Assembly (NCBI GenBank): GCA_029058455.1
Contig: JAIDXU010000009.1
Span: 1 to 7,109 of the forward strand
Direction: 5' to 3'
From: Paramuribaculum sp.
GTDB taxonomy: Bacteria; Bacteroidota; Bacteroidia; Bacteroidales; Muribaculaceae
DNA length: 7,109 nt
Shown here: piece by piece, positions 1 through 5,688 of the stretch
Position numbering within the stretch: position 1 is the first letter of the stretch
Layout of the letters: the number at the start of each line of letters is the position of its first letter
Made by a program: the position numbers and the translations under genes
The notes under the pieces: generated by a model
Databases searched by the model: none
What the model saw: only the letters and a program-made list of their open reading frames with translations
What the model was told of the DNA's origin: nothing

Positions 1-852
1 CATGGTAGTGAGCGAGAGGAAGAAATAGGGTGAGTCGGTAACGAGTATGTAGGGCCGGCCGGCATAGAGATTGTAGCGCTTGGGCACTCCCACTACTATG
101 ATGGCTATGAAGCCGAGCAGAAACATCAGAGAGCCGAGAAGGCCGAAGAAGTGCATCGGGCGCACTCCGAATTTGCCGGTAAACCACAGGGTAGCCAGAT
201 CAAGATAGCCGTTGACAAACCTGTCGAGACCGAATTTCGATTTGCCGTATTTGCGGGCCTGATGGTGCACGACCTTCTCGCCTATCTTTGTAAATCCTGC
301 TATCTTGGCGAGATAGGGAATGTAGCGGTGCATGTCGCCGTAGACCTCGATATGCTTCACCACCTCGTTTTTATAAGCTTTCAGACCGCAGTTGAAATCG
401 TGGAGATTGTGAATACCGCTCACCTTGCGGGCTGTGGCATTGAAGAGCTTGGTGGGGATAGTCTTCGACAGGGGGTCATAACGTTTCTGCTTCCATCCGC
501 TCACAAGGTCATAGCCATCGTCGGTTATCATGCGGTAGAGCTCCGGAATCTCGTCGGGGGAGTCCTGCAGGTCGGCATCCATCGTTATCACCACATCACC
601 CTCGGCAAGTGCGAAGCCATTATAGAGTGCCGGGCTTTTGCCATAGTTGCGGCGGAATCTCACGGCTCTCACCGCAGGATTTTTTTCGGCCAGACTTTCG
701 ATTACTTTCCATGAATCGTCGGTCGAACCGTCGTCGATGAATATTATCTCGTGAGAAAAGCCGTTTTGAGCCATTACGCGTTCAATCCAGGCTTCGAGCT
801 CGGGAAGCGATTCGGCTTCGTTATATAATGGAATGATTACTGAAATATCCAC
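1..852 (-). CDS. GtrB/DPM1-like family 2 glycosyltransferase, C-terminus cut by window edge
   Basis: Translation of the minus strand gives 284 residues before the window ends. The GT-A fold is clear: IIPLYNE at 6-12, DDGSTDD at 40-46, RRNYGKS at 67-73, the metal-binding DADLQD at 92-97, and the KYGKSKFG motif at 201-208 typical of the polyprenyl-phosphate glycosyltransferase branch (DPM1, GtrB, ArnC). A hydrophobic segment at about 233-255 is the first of the usual C-terminal membrane helices; relatives are somewhat over 300 residues, so roughly the last 30 are missing. Such enzymes move a sugar from a nucleotide donor onto undecaprenyl phosphate at the inner face of the cytoplasmic membrane; the sugar cannot be read from sequence. 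I chose the GTG at 852-850 because it places the first beta strand (DISVIIPLYNE) immediately after the initiator, as in relatives, and no ATG lies between it and the in-frame stop at 882-880. It lies 28 bases after the DUF4199 stop, so the two are probably co-transcribed. Confidence 0.93.
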   Translation of the reverse strand, partial: MDISVIIPLYNEAESLPELEAWIERVMAQNGFSHEIIFIDDGSTDDSWKVIESLAEKNPAVRAVRFRRNYGKSPALYNGFALAEGDVVITMDADLQDSPDEIPELYRMITDDGYDLVSGWKQKRYDPLSKTIPTKLFNATARKVSGIHNLHDFNCGLKAYKNEVVKHIEVYGDMHRYIPYLAKIAGFTKIGEKVVHHQARKYGKSKFGLDRFVNGYLDLATLWFTGKFGVRPMHFFGLLGSLMFLLGFIAIIVVGVPKRYNLYAGRPYILVTDSPYFFLSLTTM

Positions 853-880
853 GCGGACAGAGATTTGAATTGAGTGTTTT

Positions 881-1453
881 TTATTTTTTTCGGGGACGGG
901 CGGGAATCTTGCGCGCTCTCACCAGCACCGCCATAAGCACGGAGAGCAGGGAGCCGCTAAACACGCTCAGCCATATCATTTCGGTGACTATCGCCATAGT
1001 GGTAGGCACCATATTGTTGTCGATCATCGATTGCAGCAGCGAGGCTACCTCACGACCCCGCTCCCACGGATAATCGCGGTAAAGCTCAATCATGAGCTTC
1101 ATCTGCTCGACAACAAAGCCGGGGTTGACATACTTAAACCATATCACTTCAACCAGCCCTGCGATTATCGAGCCGCAGAGAAATATCATTATGCCGTGCA
1201 TCCAGAGCGACGACAGCAGGGTGGTACCGCCGTCAGCAATATAGCTGCGGCGCAGACAGCGGTAGATTATGAAAGGTACCGCCATCATCATGGCAAAAGC
1301 CACGAGCGAAAACCAAGCCTGTTGACCGGAATAGACCGTGTTGAGAAACATCACCGAGAGAAAAAGGCCGAAGCCCAGTCCGTCGCGTGCACCTCGGGTG
1401 TAGGGAGAAGCTCCCGGTTGGTCAGCAGGATGGCCGGATGGTTGTGAGTTCAT
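881..1453 (-). CDS. DUF4199 family membrane protein
   Basis: The 190-residue product matches the general plan of the Bacteroidota DUF4199 family, whose function is unknown. A polar, proline-rich N-terminus (1-22) is followed by hydrophobic segments at about 26-41, 46-66, 84-106 and 149-178, the last long enough for one long helix or a helix with a short extension. Between the third and fourth is a soluble helical stretch (107-147) with several charged residues. The C-terminus is strongly basic (RARKIPARPRKK), which by the positive-inside rule puts it in the cytoplasm and makes a four-helix protein with both ends inside likely. It starts at an ATG 24 bases after a good promoter box and is the first gene of a unit with the downstream glycosyltransferase. 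From memory, this pair recurs in Bacteroidales near dihydroorotase genes, which suggests a shared envelope role; that is inference. The family call rests on topology, size and neighbour, so it is less certain than the ORF itself. Confidence 0.8.
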   Translation of the reverse strand: MNSQPSGHPADQPGASPYTRGARDGLGFGLFLSVMFLNTVYSGQQAWFSLVAFAMMMAVPFIIYRCLRRSYIADGGTTLLSSLWMHGIMIFLCGSIIAGLVEVIWFKYVNPGFVVEQMKLMIELYRDYPWERGREVASLLQSMIDNNMVPTTMAIVTEMIWLSVFSGSLLSVLMAVLVRARKIPARPRKK

Positions 1454-1477
1454 TTGTTGTCAGGATTGTTGGCATTG

Positions 1478-1485
1478 CAAAGATA
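1478..1485 (-). promoter_or_regulatory. Predicted -7 promoter box for the DUF4199-glycosyltransferase unit
   Basis: On the minus strand this reads TATCTTTG, a perfect match to the Bacteroidota -7 consensus TAnnTTTG, followed by CA. A start site a few bases downstream would give a leader of about 18 bases before the ATG at 1453. No TTTG-like -33 element sits at the 19-21 base spacing; the nearest, TTTG, is 32 bases upstream. The rest of the 96-base gap between this gene and the GH109-like gene shows no convincing terminator hairpin. Confidence 0.6.
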
Positions 1486-1549
1486 ATGCTTAACGTCGGA
1501 TTTTACTTCATCTTTGCCAAACAAATTTGCAGGCATGGCTGTCGCCGGA

Positions 1550-2689
1550 TTATGATAACGGAGTGTGAAAATCGGGTATCGGTACCTCTATGCCTCCCCC
1601 CTTGACCGACATGGAGGTGAGGGGAGCGAAAGCCGACCATAGGGCGGCGTCGGCAACCGATATGTCGGGCGGGCGGCAATTGAGTATGTTGTCAAACAGG
1701 CGCCGATCCATGATATAGTTCATCATGTTGTCAACTCCGAGCCGTCGTGCATCAGGTTCATATTCCTTAACCCACGGATGAGCTTCGCGGTCGAGCCATT
1801 CCTTAAGTTGATTTCCTTTGAGCGGTTCCCCGCCGTAGATCGAATCGGCCTGGATGATCATCTCGGGATATTTGGCCGAATAACCGGCCGAACCACAAAT
1901 CATCTGGATTCGCGAATAGGGCCGCGGTGTGGAGATGTCATACTGGAGCATTATCGAGCGCCCTTTGGCCGTGCGCACAAGGGTGGTGTTGGGGCCGTCG
2001 GGGGTTATCGACGAACTTAGCGACATGAGGGCTACCGGTCGGTCGGGTGTCTCCGCGCCGGGATCGGCAGCCGCTATGAGCTGACATATCGGCCCTATGG
2101 CGTGGGTGGGGTAGGGATTGGCTCCGTTGGCCCGTCCCATTTCAACATACCATCTTCTCGCTCCTTCGAGTTCATGGCGCAGGTCGTGGATATACGCTCC
2201 TTCGAGATGGGTGATTATGCCGAGCAAACCTTTCTCCACCATAGAGAGCTGGGCGAGATGGAAGGGGTCATAACAGCAATTTTCGGTCATGGTGCAGATG
2301 CGGCCGGTGGTATGGCTTACGGCTACTATCTCCCGACATTCCTCGATAGTCACGGCCAGAGGCACCTCGACGGCCACATCATGGCCGGCTCGCATGGCTG
2401 CGATAGCAATGGGGGCGTGGGTGCCCCAGTCGGTGCATACATACACCAGATCAATCTCCTTGCTTTCCACAAGGTCCTGCCAGTCAACATAAAGCCGCGG
2501 GCGAGGGGATGAGGGGGGCAGAATATTTACTGCCGCGTCGATGGCTTCGGGAATCCTGTCGCACAGAGCCACGACTTCAGCCTGCGCTATGACAGAGAAG
2601 CGACGCAAGGTGGCAAGTCCTCTGCGCCCGAGCCCTACGAGGCCCACGCGTACCTTATTGCCGGAGGAGTTTAAAATGCTGAATGACAT
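1550..2689 (-). CDS. GH109-like Gfo/Idh/MocA-fold protein, probable cytoplasmic NAD-dependent sugar enzyme
   Basis: The 379-residue product has an N-terminal Rossmann domain with the dinucleotide-binding GLVGLGRRG at 16-24. It continues with features I recognise from glycoside hydrolase family 109: VAVEVP at 105-110 (EVP where oxidoreductases usually have EKP), TENCCY at 135-140, YIHDLR at 166-171, NPYPTHAIGP at 191-200, NTTLVRT at 234-240 and STPRPYSR at 253-260. GH109 enzymes cleave alpha-N-acetylgalactosaminides using bound NAD by transient oxidation at C3 and elimination. Two things differ from characterised members: there is no signal peptide or lipobox, and the usual GHGG before MDF..MD.RL is VDNM here (319-322). 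The substrate is therefore uncertain, and it could be a sugar dehydrogenase or a non-hydrolase. An in-frame TTG at 2701 lies inside the predicted -7 box, so I start at the ATG at 2689. It is transcribed away from the acyl-CoA synthetase. Confidence 0.9.
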   Translation of the reverse strand: MSFSILNSSGNKVRVGLVGLGRRGLATLRRFSVIAQAEVVALCDRIPEAIDAAVNILPPSSPRPRLYVDWQDLVESKEIDLVYVCTDWGTHAPIAIAAMRAGHDVAVEVPLAVTIEECREIVAVSHTTGRICTMTENCCYDPFHLAQLSMVEKGLLGIITHLEGAYIHDLRHELEGARRWYVEMGRANGANPYPTHAIGPICQLIAAADPGAETPDRPVALMSLSSSITPDGPNTTLVRTAKGRSIMLQYDISTPRPYSRIQMICGSAGYSAKYPEMIIQADSIYGGEPLKGNQLKEWLDREAHPWVKEYEPDARRLGVDNMMNYIMDRRLFDNILNCRPPDISVADAALWSAFAPLTSMSVKGGGIEVPIPDFHTPLS

Positions 2690-2698
2690 AATCACCTG

Positions 2699-2730
2699 CA
2701 AAATTAATAAAAATTGCGAGGTTAGTGAAA
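2699..2730 (-). promoter_or_regulatory. Predicted promoter of the GH109-like gene
   Basis: The minus strand reads TAATTTTG at 2706-2699, a perfect TAnnTTTG -7 box. A weak -33 candidate, TTTC, lies at 2730-2727 with a 20-base spacer. Only 9 bases separate the box from the ATG at 2689, so the transcript would have a leader of just a few bases or none. This placement argues against the upstream TTG codon as the start, because it would lie within the box. Confidence 0.55.
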
Positions 2731-2745
2731 TATGTAGTAACTTTG
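2714..2745 (+). promoter_or_regulatory. Predicted promoter of the acyl-CoA synthetase gene
   Basis: The plus strand has TAACTTTG at 2738-2745, a perfect -7 box, with TTG at 2714-2716 after a 21-base spacer, the same spacing as in the promoter at 5584-5618. Transcription starting near 2752 would give a leader of about 115 bases. The -33 element of this promoter lies within the spacer of the oppositely oriented promoter, so the two face away from each other with interleaved upstream elements. Confidence 0.6.
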
Positions 2746-2762
2746 CTTGTTGTAAAGAAGAG

Positions 2763-2864
2763 ATGACCCGCGCAAAGAGTTTGTTGCCGATTCATTTCCC
2801 TCATACCAGAATTCAAAAAGTCCGTGCATATCGCGGATATCAGAAACTATTGAAAAACAATTAG
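2763..2864 (+). CDS. Possible 33-residue basic leader peptide
   Basis: An ATG about 10 bases after the predicted transcription start opens a 33-codon frame. It fills almost the whole leader and stops with TAG three bases before the acyl-CoA synthetase ATG. The peptide has eight Lys/Arg, two His and no Asp or Glu, so it would be strongly basic. It has no membrane segment and I do not recognise it. The tight stop-to-start spacing would suit translational coupling. However, the same frame stays open far upstream (to about 2541) across the antisense of the neighbouring gene, and a frame this short can be chance. I list it as a candidate only. Confidence 0.2.
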   Translation: MTRAKSLLPIHFPHTRIQKVRAYRGYQKLLKNN

Positions 2865-2867
2865 AAT

Positions 2868-4565
2868 ATGACACCACAGCCAACCCTCAACAAATATATT
2901 GCGGCGGCTATCGCCGACAATAGCGGCCGACAGGCTCTGACCGACATCGACGGGCAACGTTTCTCCTACACCTATCTCCAGACCGCACAGGCTATAGCGC
3001 GTATGCATGCCGCTTTCGAACTCGCGGGCATAAAGCGGGGCGAGCATATCGCTATCTGCGCCCACAACTCCTCCCGCTGGGGTGTGGCTTTTCTCGCCAT
3101 CGTGACCTATGGAGCCGTTGCGGTGTCGATTCTCCCCGATTTCGCTCCCGCCGATATCGTGAAGCTCACTGTTCACAGCGATGCGCGTGTGCTTCTCGCC
3201 GATGATAAGGTGTGGCGTAACATCGAGCCTCATGTCTCAGGTCTTGACTCGCTGCTCGGAGTCATAGCTCTCGATACCGATATGCCGCTTGCACTCTATG
3301 AGCCGGGCAAATCGACCACGGTTTCAAAAGCTCTCGCAGGTGTAGCCCGTGCCGTCGAGAAAAAATATCCCGCCGGTATCAATCCCTCGCGTCTCGAGTA
3401 TGCCGAGGTTCAGCCCGACGATGTGGTGATGATCAATTACACCTCCGGTTCGACCGGTTCGCCCAAAGGGGTTATGCTTACCGAGCGTAACATCTGGAGC
3501 AATGTGCAGTATAGCATAGACGGCCTTCAGTTCCTTAAACCGGGTGATGCTACGGTGTGTATGCTGCCTTTGGCTCACATGTTCGGCCTCACTGTCGACC
3601 TGTTACACCCCTTTGTGAAGGGTTGCAACATCAATTTCGTCACCCGCACACCCTCTCCTGCCGTGATTCTCAGCGCATTTGCCAAGGTTAAGCCCAAGCT
3701 GGTGGTGTCGGTGCCTCTGGTTGTCGACAAGATTATACGTAAAAAAGTATTCCCCATGCTCGAGACTCCCAAAATGAAACGTCTGCTGAGCATACCCTTT
3801 GTCAACTCGTTTGTCTACCGCTCAATCCGCAAGAAACTGATAGATGTGTTCGGTGGCAAGCTTCAGGAAATGATTATCGGCGGCGCGGCTCTGAGTCAGG
3901 ATGTGGAGCAATTTCTGCGCAAGGTGAAATTTCCCTTTACCGTCGGCTATGGCATGACCGAGTGCGGACCCTTGGTGGGCTATGCGGCATGGAACGAACA
4001 GCAGCCCGGCACCTGCGGTCATATTGTCGACCGCATGGAAATCAGAATCGACTCTCCCGATCCGGCCAATATTCCCGGCACTATCGAGGTGAAGGGTGAC
4101 AATGTGATGAAGGGTTATTATAAGAATCCCGAGGCCACCGAAGCGGTGATAAAGAGCAACGGATGGATGGATACCGGCGATATAGGCACTCTTAATGCTC
4201 AGGGGCTTATCTCGATCAAAGGCCGTAACAAGAACATGATACTCGGTCCTTCGGGTCAGAACATCTATCCCGAGGAACTCGAGCAGATGATCAACAATCT
4301 CGAGGGCATGAGCGAGAGTGTGGTTGTGGATGATGACAAGGGGCGTCTGGTAGCTCTGATACATCCCGATCCCGAATATGTGGCTCAGCGTCAGATGAAT
4401 GATGAGGCTTTGGAAAAGCTCATAGAGGAAAATGTAAGGAAGGTGAATCAGAGCCTGCCCGCCTACAGCAAGATTGCCCGTCATCTAACCATGAAGGAGG
4501 AATTTCTCAAAACTCCCAAAAAGTCAATACGCCGTTATCTCTACGGTCCTGACGGACTGAAATAA
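2868..4565 (+). CDS. AMP-forming long-chain acyl-CoA synthetase (FadD-like)
   Basis: This 565-residue protein is a full-length member of the adenylate-forming (ANL) superfamily. The motifs appear in order: P-loop A3 YTSGSTGSPKGVMLT at 191-205, A4-region LPLAHMFG at 233-240, the GGAALS loop at 338-343, A5 YGMTE at 361-365, A7 TGD at 436-438, and the hinge motif KGRNKNMIL at 451-459 with its conserved Arg453. It would activate a carboxylic acid, most likely a fatty acid, to an acyl-adenylate and then to acyl-CoA in the cytoplasm or at the inner membrane. The C-terminal A10 region is odd: it reads TPKKSIRRY (549-557), so the position just before the hydrophobic residue, normally the catalytic lysine, is Ser553, with lysines at 551 and 552. 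The ATG at 2868 is the first of the frame after the leader. Chain-length preference cannot be read here, and an acyl-ACP synthetase role is possible. Confidence 0.92.
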   Translation: MTPQPTLNKYIAAAIADNSGRQALTDIDGQRFSYTYLQTAQAIARMHAAFELAGIKRGEHIAICAHNSSRWGVAFLAIVTYGAVAVSILPDFAPADIVKLTVHSDARVLLADDKVWRNIEPHVSGLDSLLGVIALDTDMPLALYEPGKSTTVSKALAGVARAVEKKYPAGINPSRLEYAEVQPDDVVMINYTSGSTGSPKGVMLTERNIWSNVQYSIDGLQFLKPGDATVCMLPLAHMFGLTVDLLHPFVKGCNINFVTRTPSPAVILSAFAKVKPKLVVSVPLVVDKIIRKKVFPMLETPKMKRLLSIPFVNSFVYRSIRKKLIDVFGGKLQEMIIGGAALSQDVEQFLRKVKFPFTVGYGMTECGPLVGYAAWNEQQPGTCGHIVDRMEIRIDSPDPANIPGTIEVKGDNVMKGYYKNPEATEAVIKSNGWMDTGDIGTLNAQGLISIKGRNKNMILGPSGQNIYPEELEQMINNLEGMSESVVVDDDKGRLVALIHPDPEYVAQRQMNDEALEKLIEENVRKVNQSLPAYSKIARHLTMKEEFLKTPKKSIRRYLYGPDGLK

Positions 4566-4579
4566 TCCCTTTTTAGGGA
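4566..4579. terminator. Small convergent hairpin between synthetase and glycosyltransferase
   Basis: TCCCT at 4566-4570 and AGGGA at 4575-4579 are perfect inverted repeats around a four-T loop, directly after the synthetase stop codon. The stop codon of the opposing glycosyltransferase (4573-4575) lies inside the structure. The stem is only five base pairs and there is no clear T-tract after it on either strand, so termination strength is doubtful. Confidence 0.3.
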
Positions 4580-5556
4580 ATAAGATTTGCCACGGCCGAA
4601 GTTACGGCCGCGGGGAGCTTGTCTACGGTCATAAAGGCGAGACGCTGCCATAGCGGAAGACCGCCGATTTGCGTGGCAAGTGAGTTGACTTCGGGAAAGG
4701 TCTCTTTCCATGCCCTGACGTCGCGGTTGTGACCGCGCAGATATTTCACCTTGCTGATAAATTTCAGCCGGTTGAGAAACGGGGTATATCGTGCGGTGAG
4801 GCCATGTTGCTTCATCCAGCTTTCAATCATCCGCGCACAGGCTATATGGTCGGCGAGGATTTTCTCTTTGGCTGTGCGCGACAGCGATTTCTTTCCCGGG
4901 AGGATTGTGTAGTGATAGAGCGTTTCCGTGTCGGTATATGCGATAGTAGGGTTGAGGGCGAGGACTCTCGCCACCACCGAGAGGTCATCCCAGCAATCCA
5001 TTCGTTCAATCGGCAGCAACGCTTCGTTGCCCAACACCACACTGCGGTGAAACAGTTTGTTGGCCAACGAAAAATTGACTGTGTTGAGCGTAAGCGCGTT
5101 GAGGTTGCTGAGATTTTCAGGCATCAGAATCTTGGCCGGTTTGTTGCCTCCTGTCTCCACCGCCATAGGCGCAACCGCTATGAGGGCGTTGGCGAGCTGC
5201 GCGGAATGGAGCAGGTTGCTGAAATAGCCGGGCGACACATAGTCGTCGGCATCTGCTCGTCCCAGCCATTCTCCGCGGGCGGCAAGCATACCTGTGGCCT
5301 GAGCCTGAGCCGCCCCTCGGTTGCGGTCATGTTTTATTACCACGGCGCGATGTCTTAACCCCGGAAGTTCTTTGACGAGTCGTTCCACGATCTCGGGTGT
5401 GGAATCGTCGGGATAATCCAGCACGATCACAAACTCTATCTCTTCCCCCGGAGTGTCGGGCTGAGAGGCCAGTGAGCGCAGGGTGCGTTCGATAGTGGAT
5501 TGTGAGTTGTGGCACGGCACAATCACCGAAATTGCCGGTTGTGGAGATAGGGTCAT
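4573..5556 (-). CDS. Family 2 glycosyltransferase, soluble, envelope-glycan type
   Basis: The 327-residue product has the GT-A layout of capsule and lipopolysaccharide glycosyltransferases: ISVIVPCHNS at 9-18, the acidic DYPDDS at 47-52, the metal-binding region GRADADDY at 99-106, NKLFHRSVV at 166-174, and CWDDLSVVARVL at 188-199, which fits the acidic motif carrying the catalytic base. YHYTILPGKKSLSR at 214-227 matches the usual region after the donor domain. No signal peptide or clear membrane helix is visible, so it should act on the cytoplasmic face. Donor and acceptor cannot be told from sequence. The same frame extends to a TTG at 5601, but that would put the predicted -7 box inside the gene, and the beta strand begins only after the ATG at 5556, so I start there. 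It stands alone, with its own promoter, between gdhA and a convergent synthetase rather than in a glycan cluster. Confidence 0.9.
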   Translation of the reverse strand: MTLSPQPAISVIVPCHNSQSTIERTLRSLASQPDTPGEEIEFVIVLDYPDDSTPEIVERLVKELPGLRHRAVVIKHDRNRGAAQAQATGMLAARGEWLGRADADDYVSPGYFSNLLHSAQLANALIAVAPMAVETGGNKPAKILMPENLSNLNALTLNTVNFSLANKLFHRSVVLGNEALLPIERMDCWDDLSVVARVLALNPTIAYTDTETLYHYTILPGKKSLSRTAKEKILADHIACARMIESWMKQHGLTARYTPFLNRLKFISKVKYLRGHNRDVRAWKETFPEVNSLATQIGGLPLWQRLAFMTVDKLPAAVTSAVANLIP

Positions 5557-5583
5557 TTTGCTCGGGTTGGAGGGTTGGATGTG

Positions 5584-5618
5584 CAAAGATAGGAATATCA
5601 AGATAAATGCCCCAAAAA
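5584..5618 (-). promoter_or_regulatory. Predicted promoter of the second glycosyltransferase
   Basis: On the minus strand TTTTTG at 5618-5613 serves as the -33 element and TATCTTTG at 5591-5584 is a perfect -7 box, with a 21-base spacer. The start would leave a leader of about 20 bases before the ATG at 5556. The -33 element is formed by one arm of the gdhA terminator hairpin (5605-5643). This is the best promoter match in the window. Confidence 0.65.
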
Positions 5619-5643
5619 TCGTGTGAAGATTTTTGAGGCATTT
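5605..5643 (-). terminator. gdhA terminator hairpin
   Basis: Two 16-base arms (5605-5620 and 5628-5643) are inverted repeats with a single mismatch (5612 against 5636) around a 7-base loop. The inner block is CAAAAATC/GATTTTTG and the outer block AAATGCC/GGCATTT. It lies 45 bases after the gdhA stop codon and before the next gene. There is no long T-tract beyond the stem on the minus strand, only the T-rich end of the outer arm, but the stem is the strongest in the window and is well placed to end the gdhA transcript. Confidence 0.7.
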
Positions 5644-5688
5644 GATATTTGAACCGGCGCGGTAGTGCGCAGGTCGATGTCGGTGAAA

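Noticed and set aside
151..714. Plus-strand open frame of 187 codons
   Set aside because: It is antisense to the GtrB-like glycosyltransferase, whose minus-strand translation contains all expected family motifs; the plus frame has none.
1031..1447. Plus-strand open frame of 138 codons
   Set aside because: It lies wholly antisense to the DUF4199 gene and gives a low-complexity, unrecognisable product.
1486..1549. Possible terminator between the GH109-like gene and the DUF4199 gene
   Set aside because: Only three-base stems and a short CAAATTTG palindrome are visible; nothing forms a credible terminator.
2828..2840. ATATC/GATAT hairpin in the synthetase leader
   Set aside because: Only five base pairs with a three-base loop, mostly A-T; too weak to call a riboswitch or terminator.
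3822..4484. Minus-strand open frame of 220 codons
   Set aside because: It is antisense to the conserved C-terminal half of the acyl-CoA synthetase and has no recognisable domain.
4729..5358. Plus-strand open frame of 209 codons
   Set aside because: It is antisense to the second glycosyltransferase; composition is rich in His, Arg and Cys, as expected for a shadow frame.
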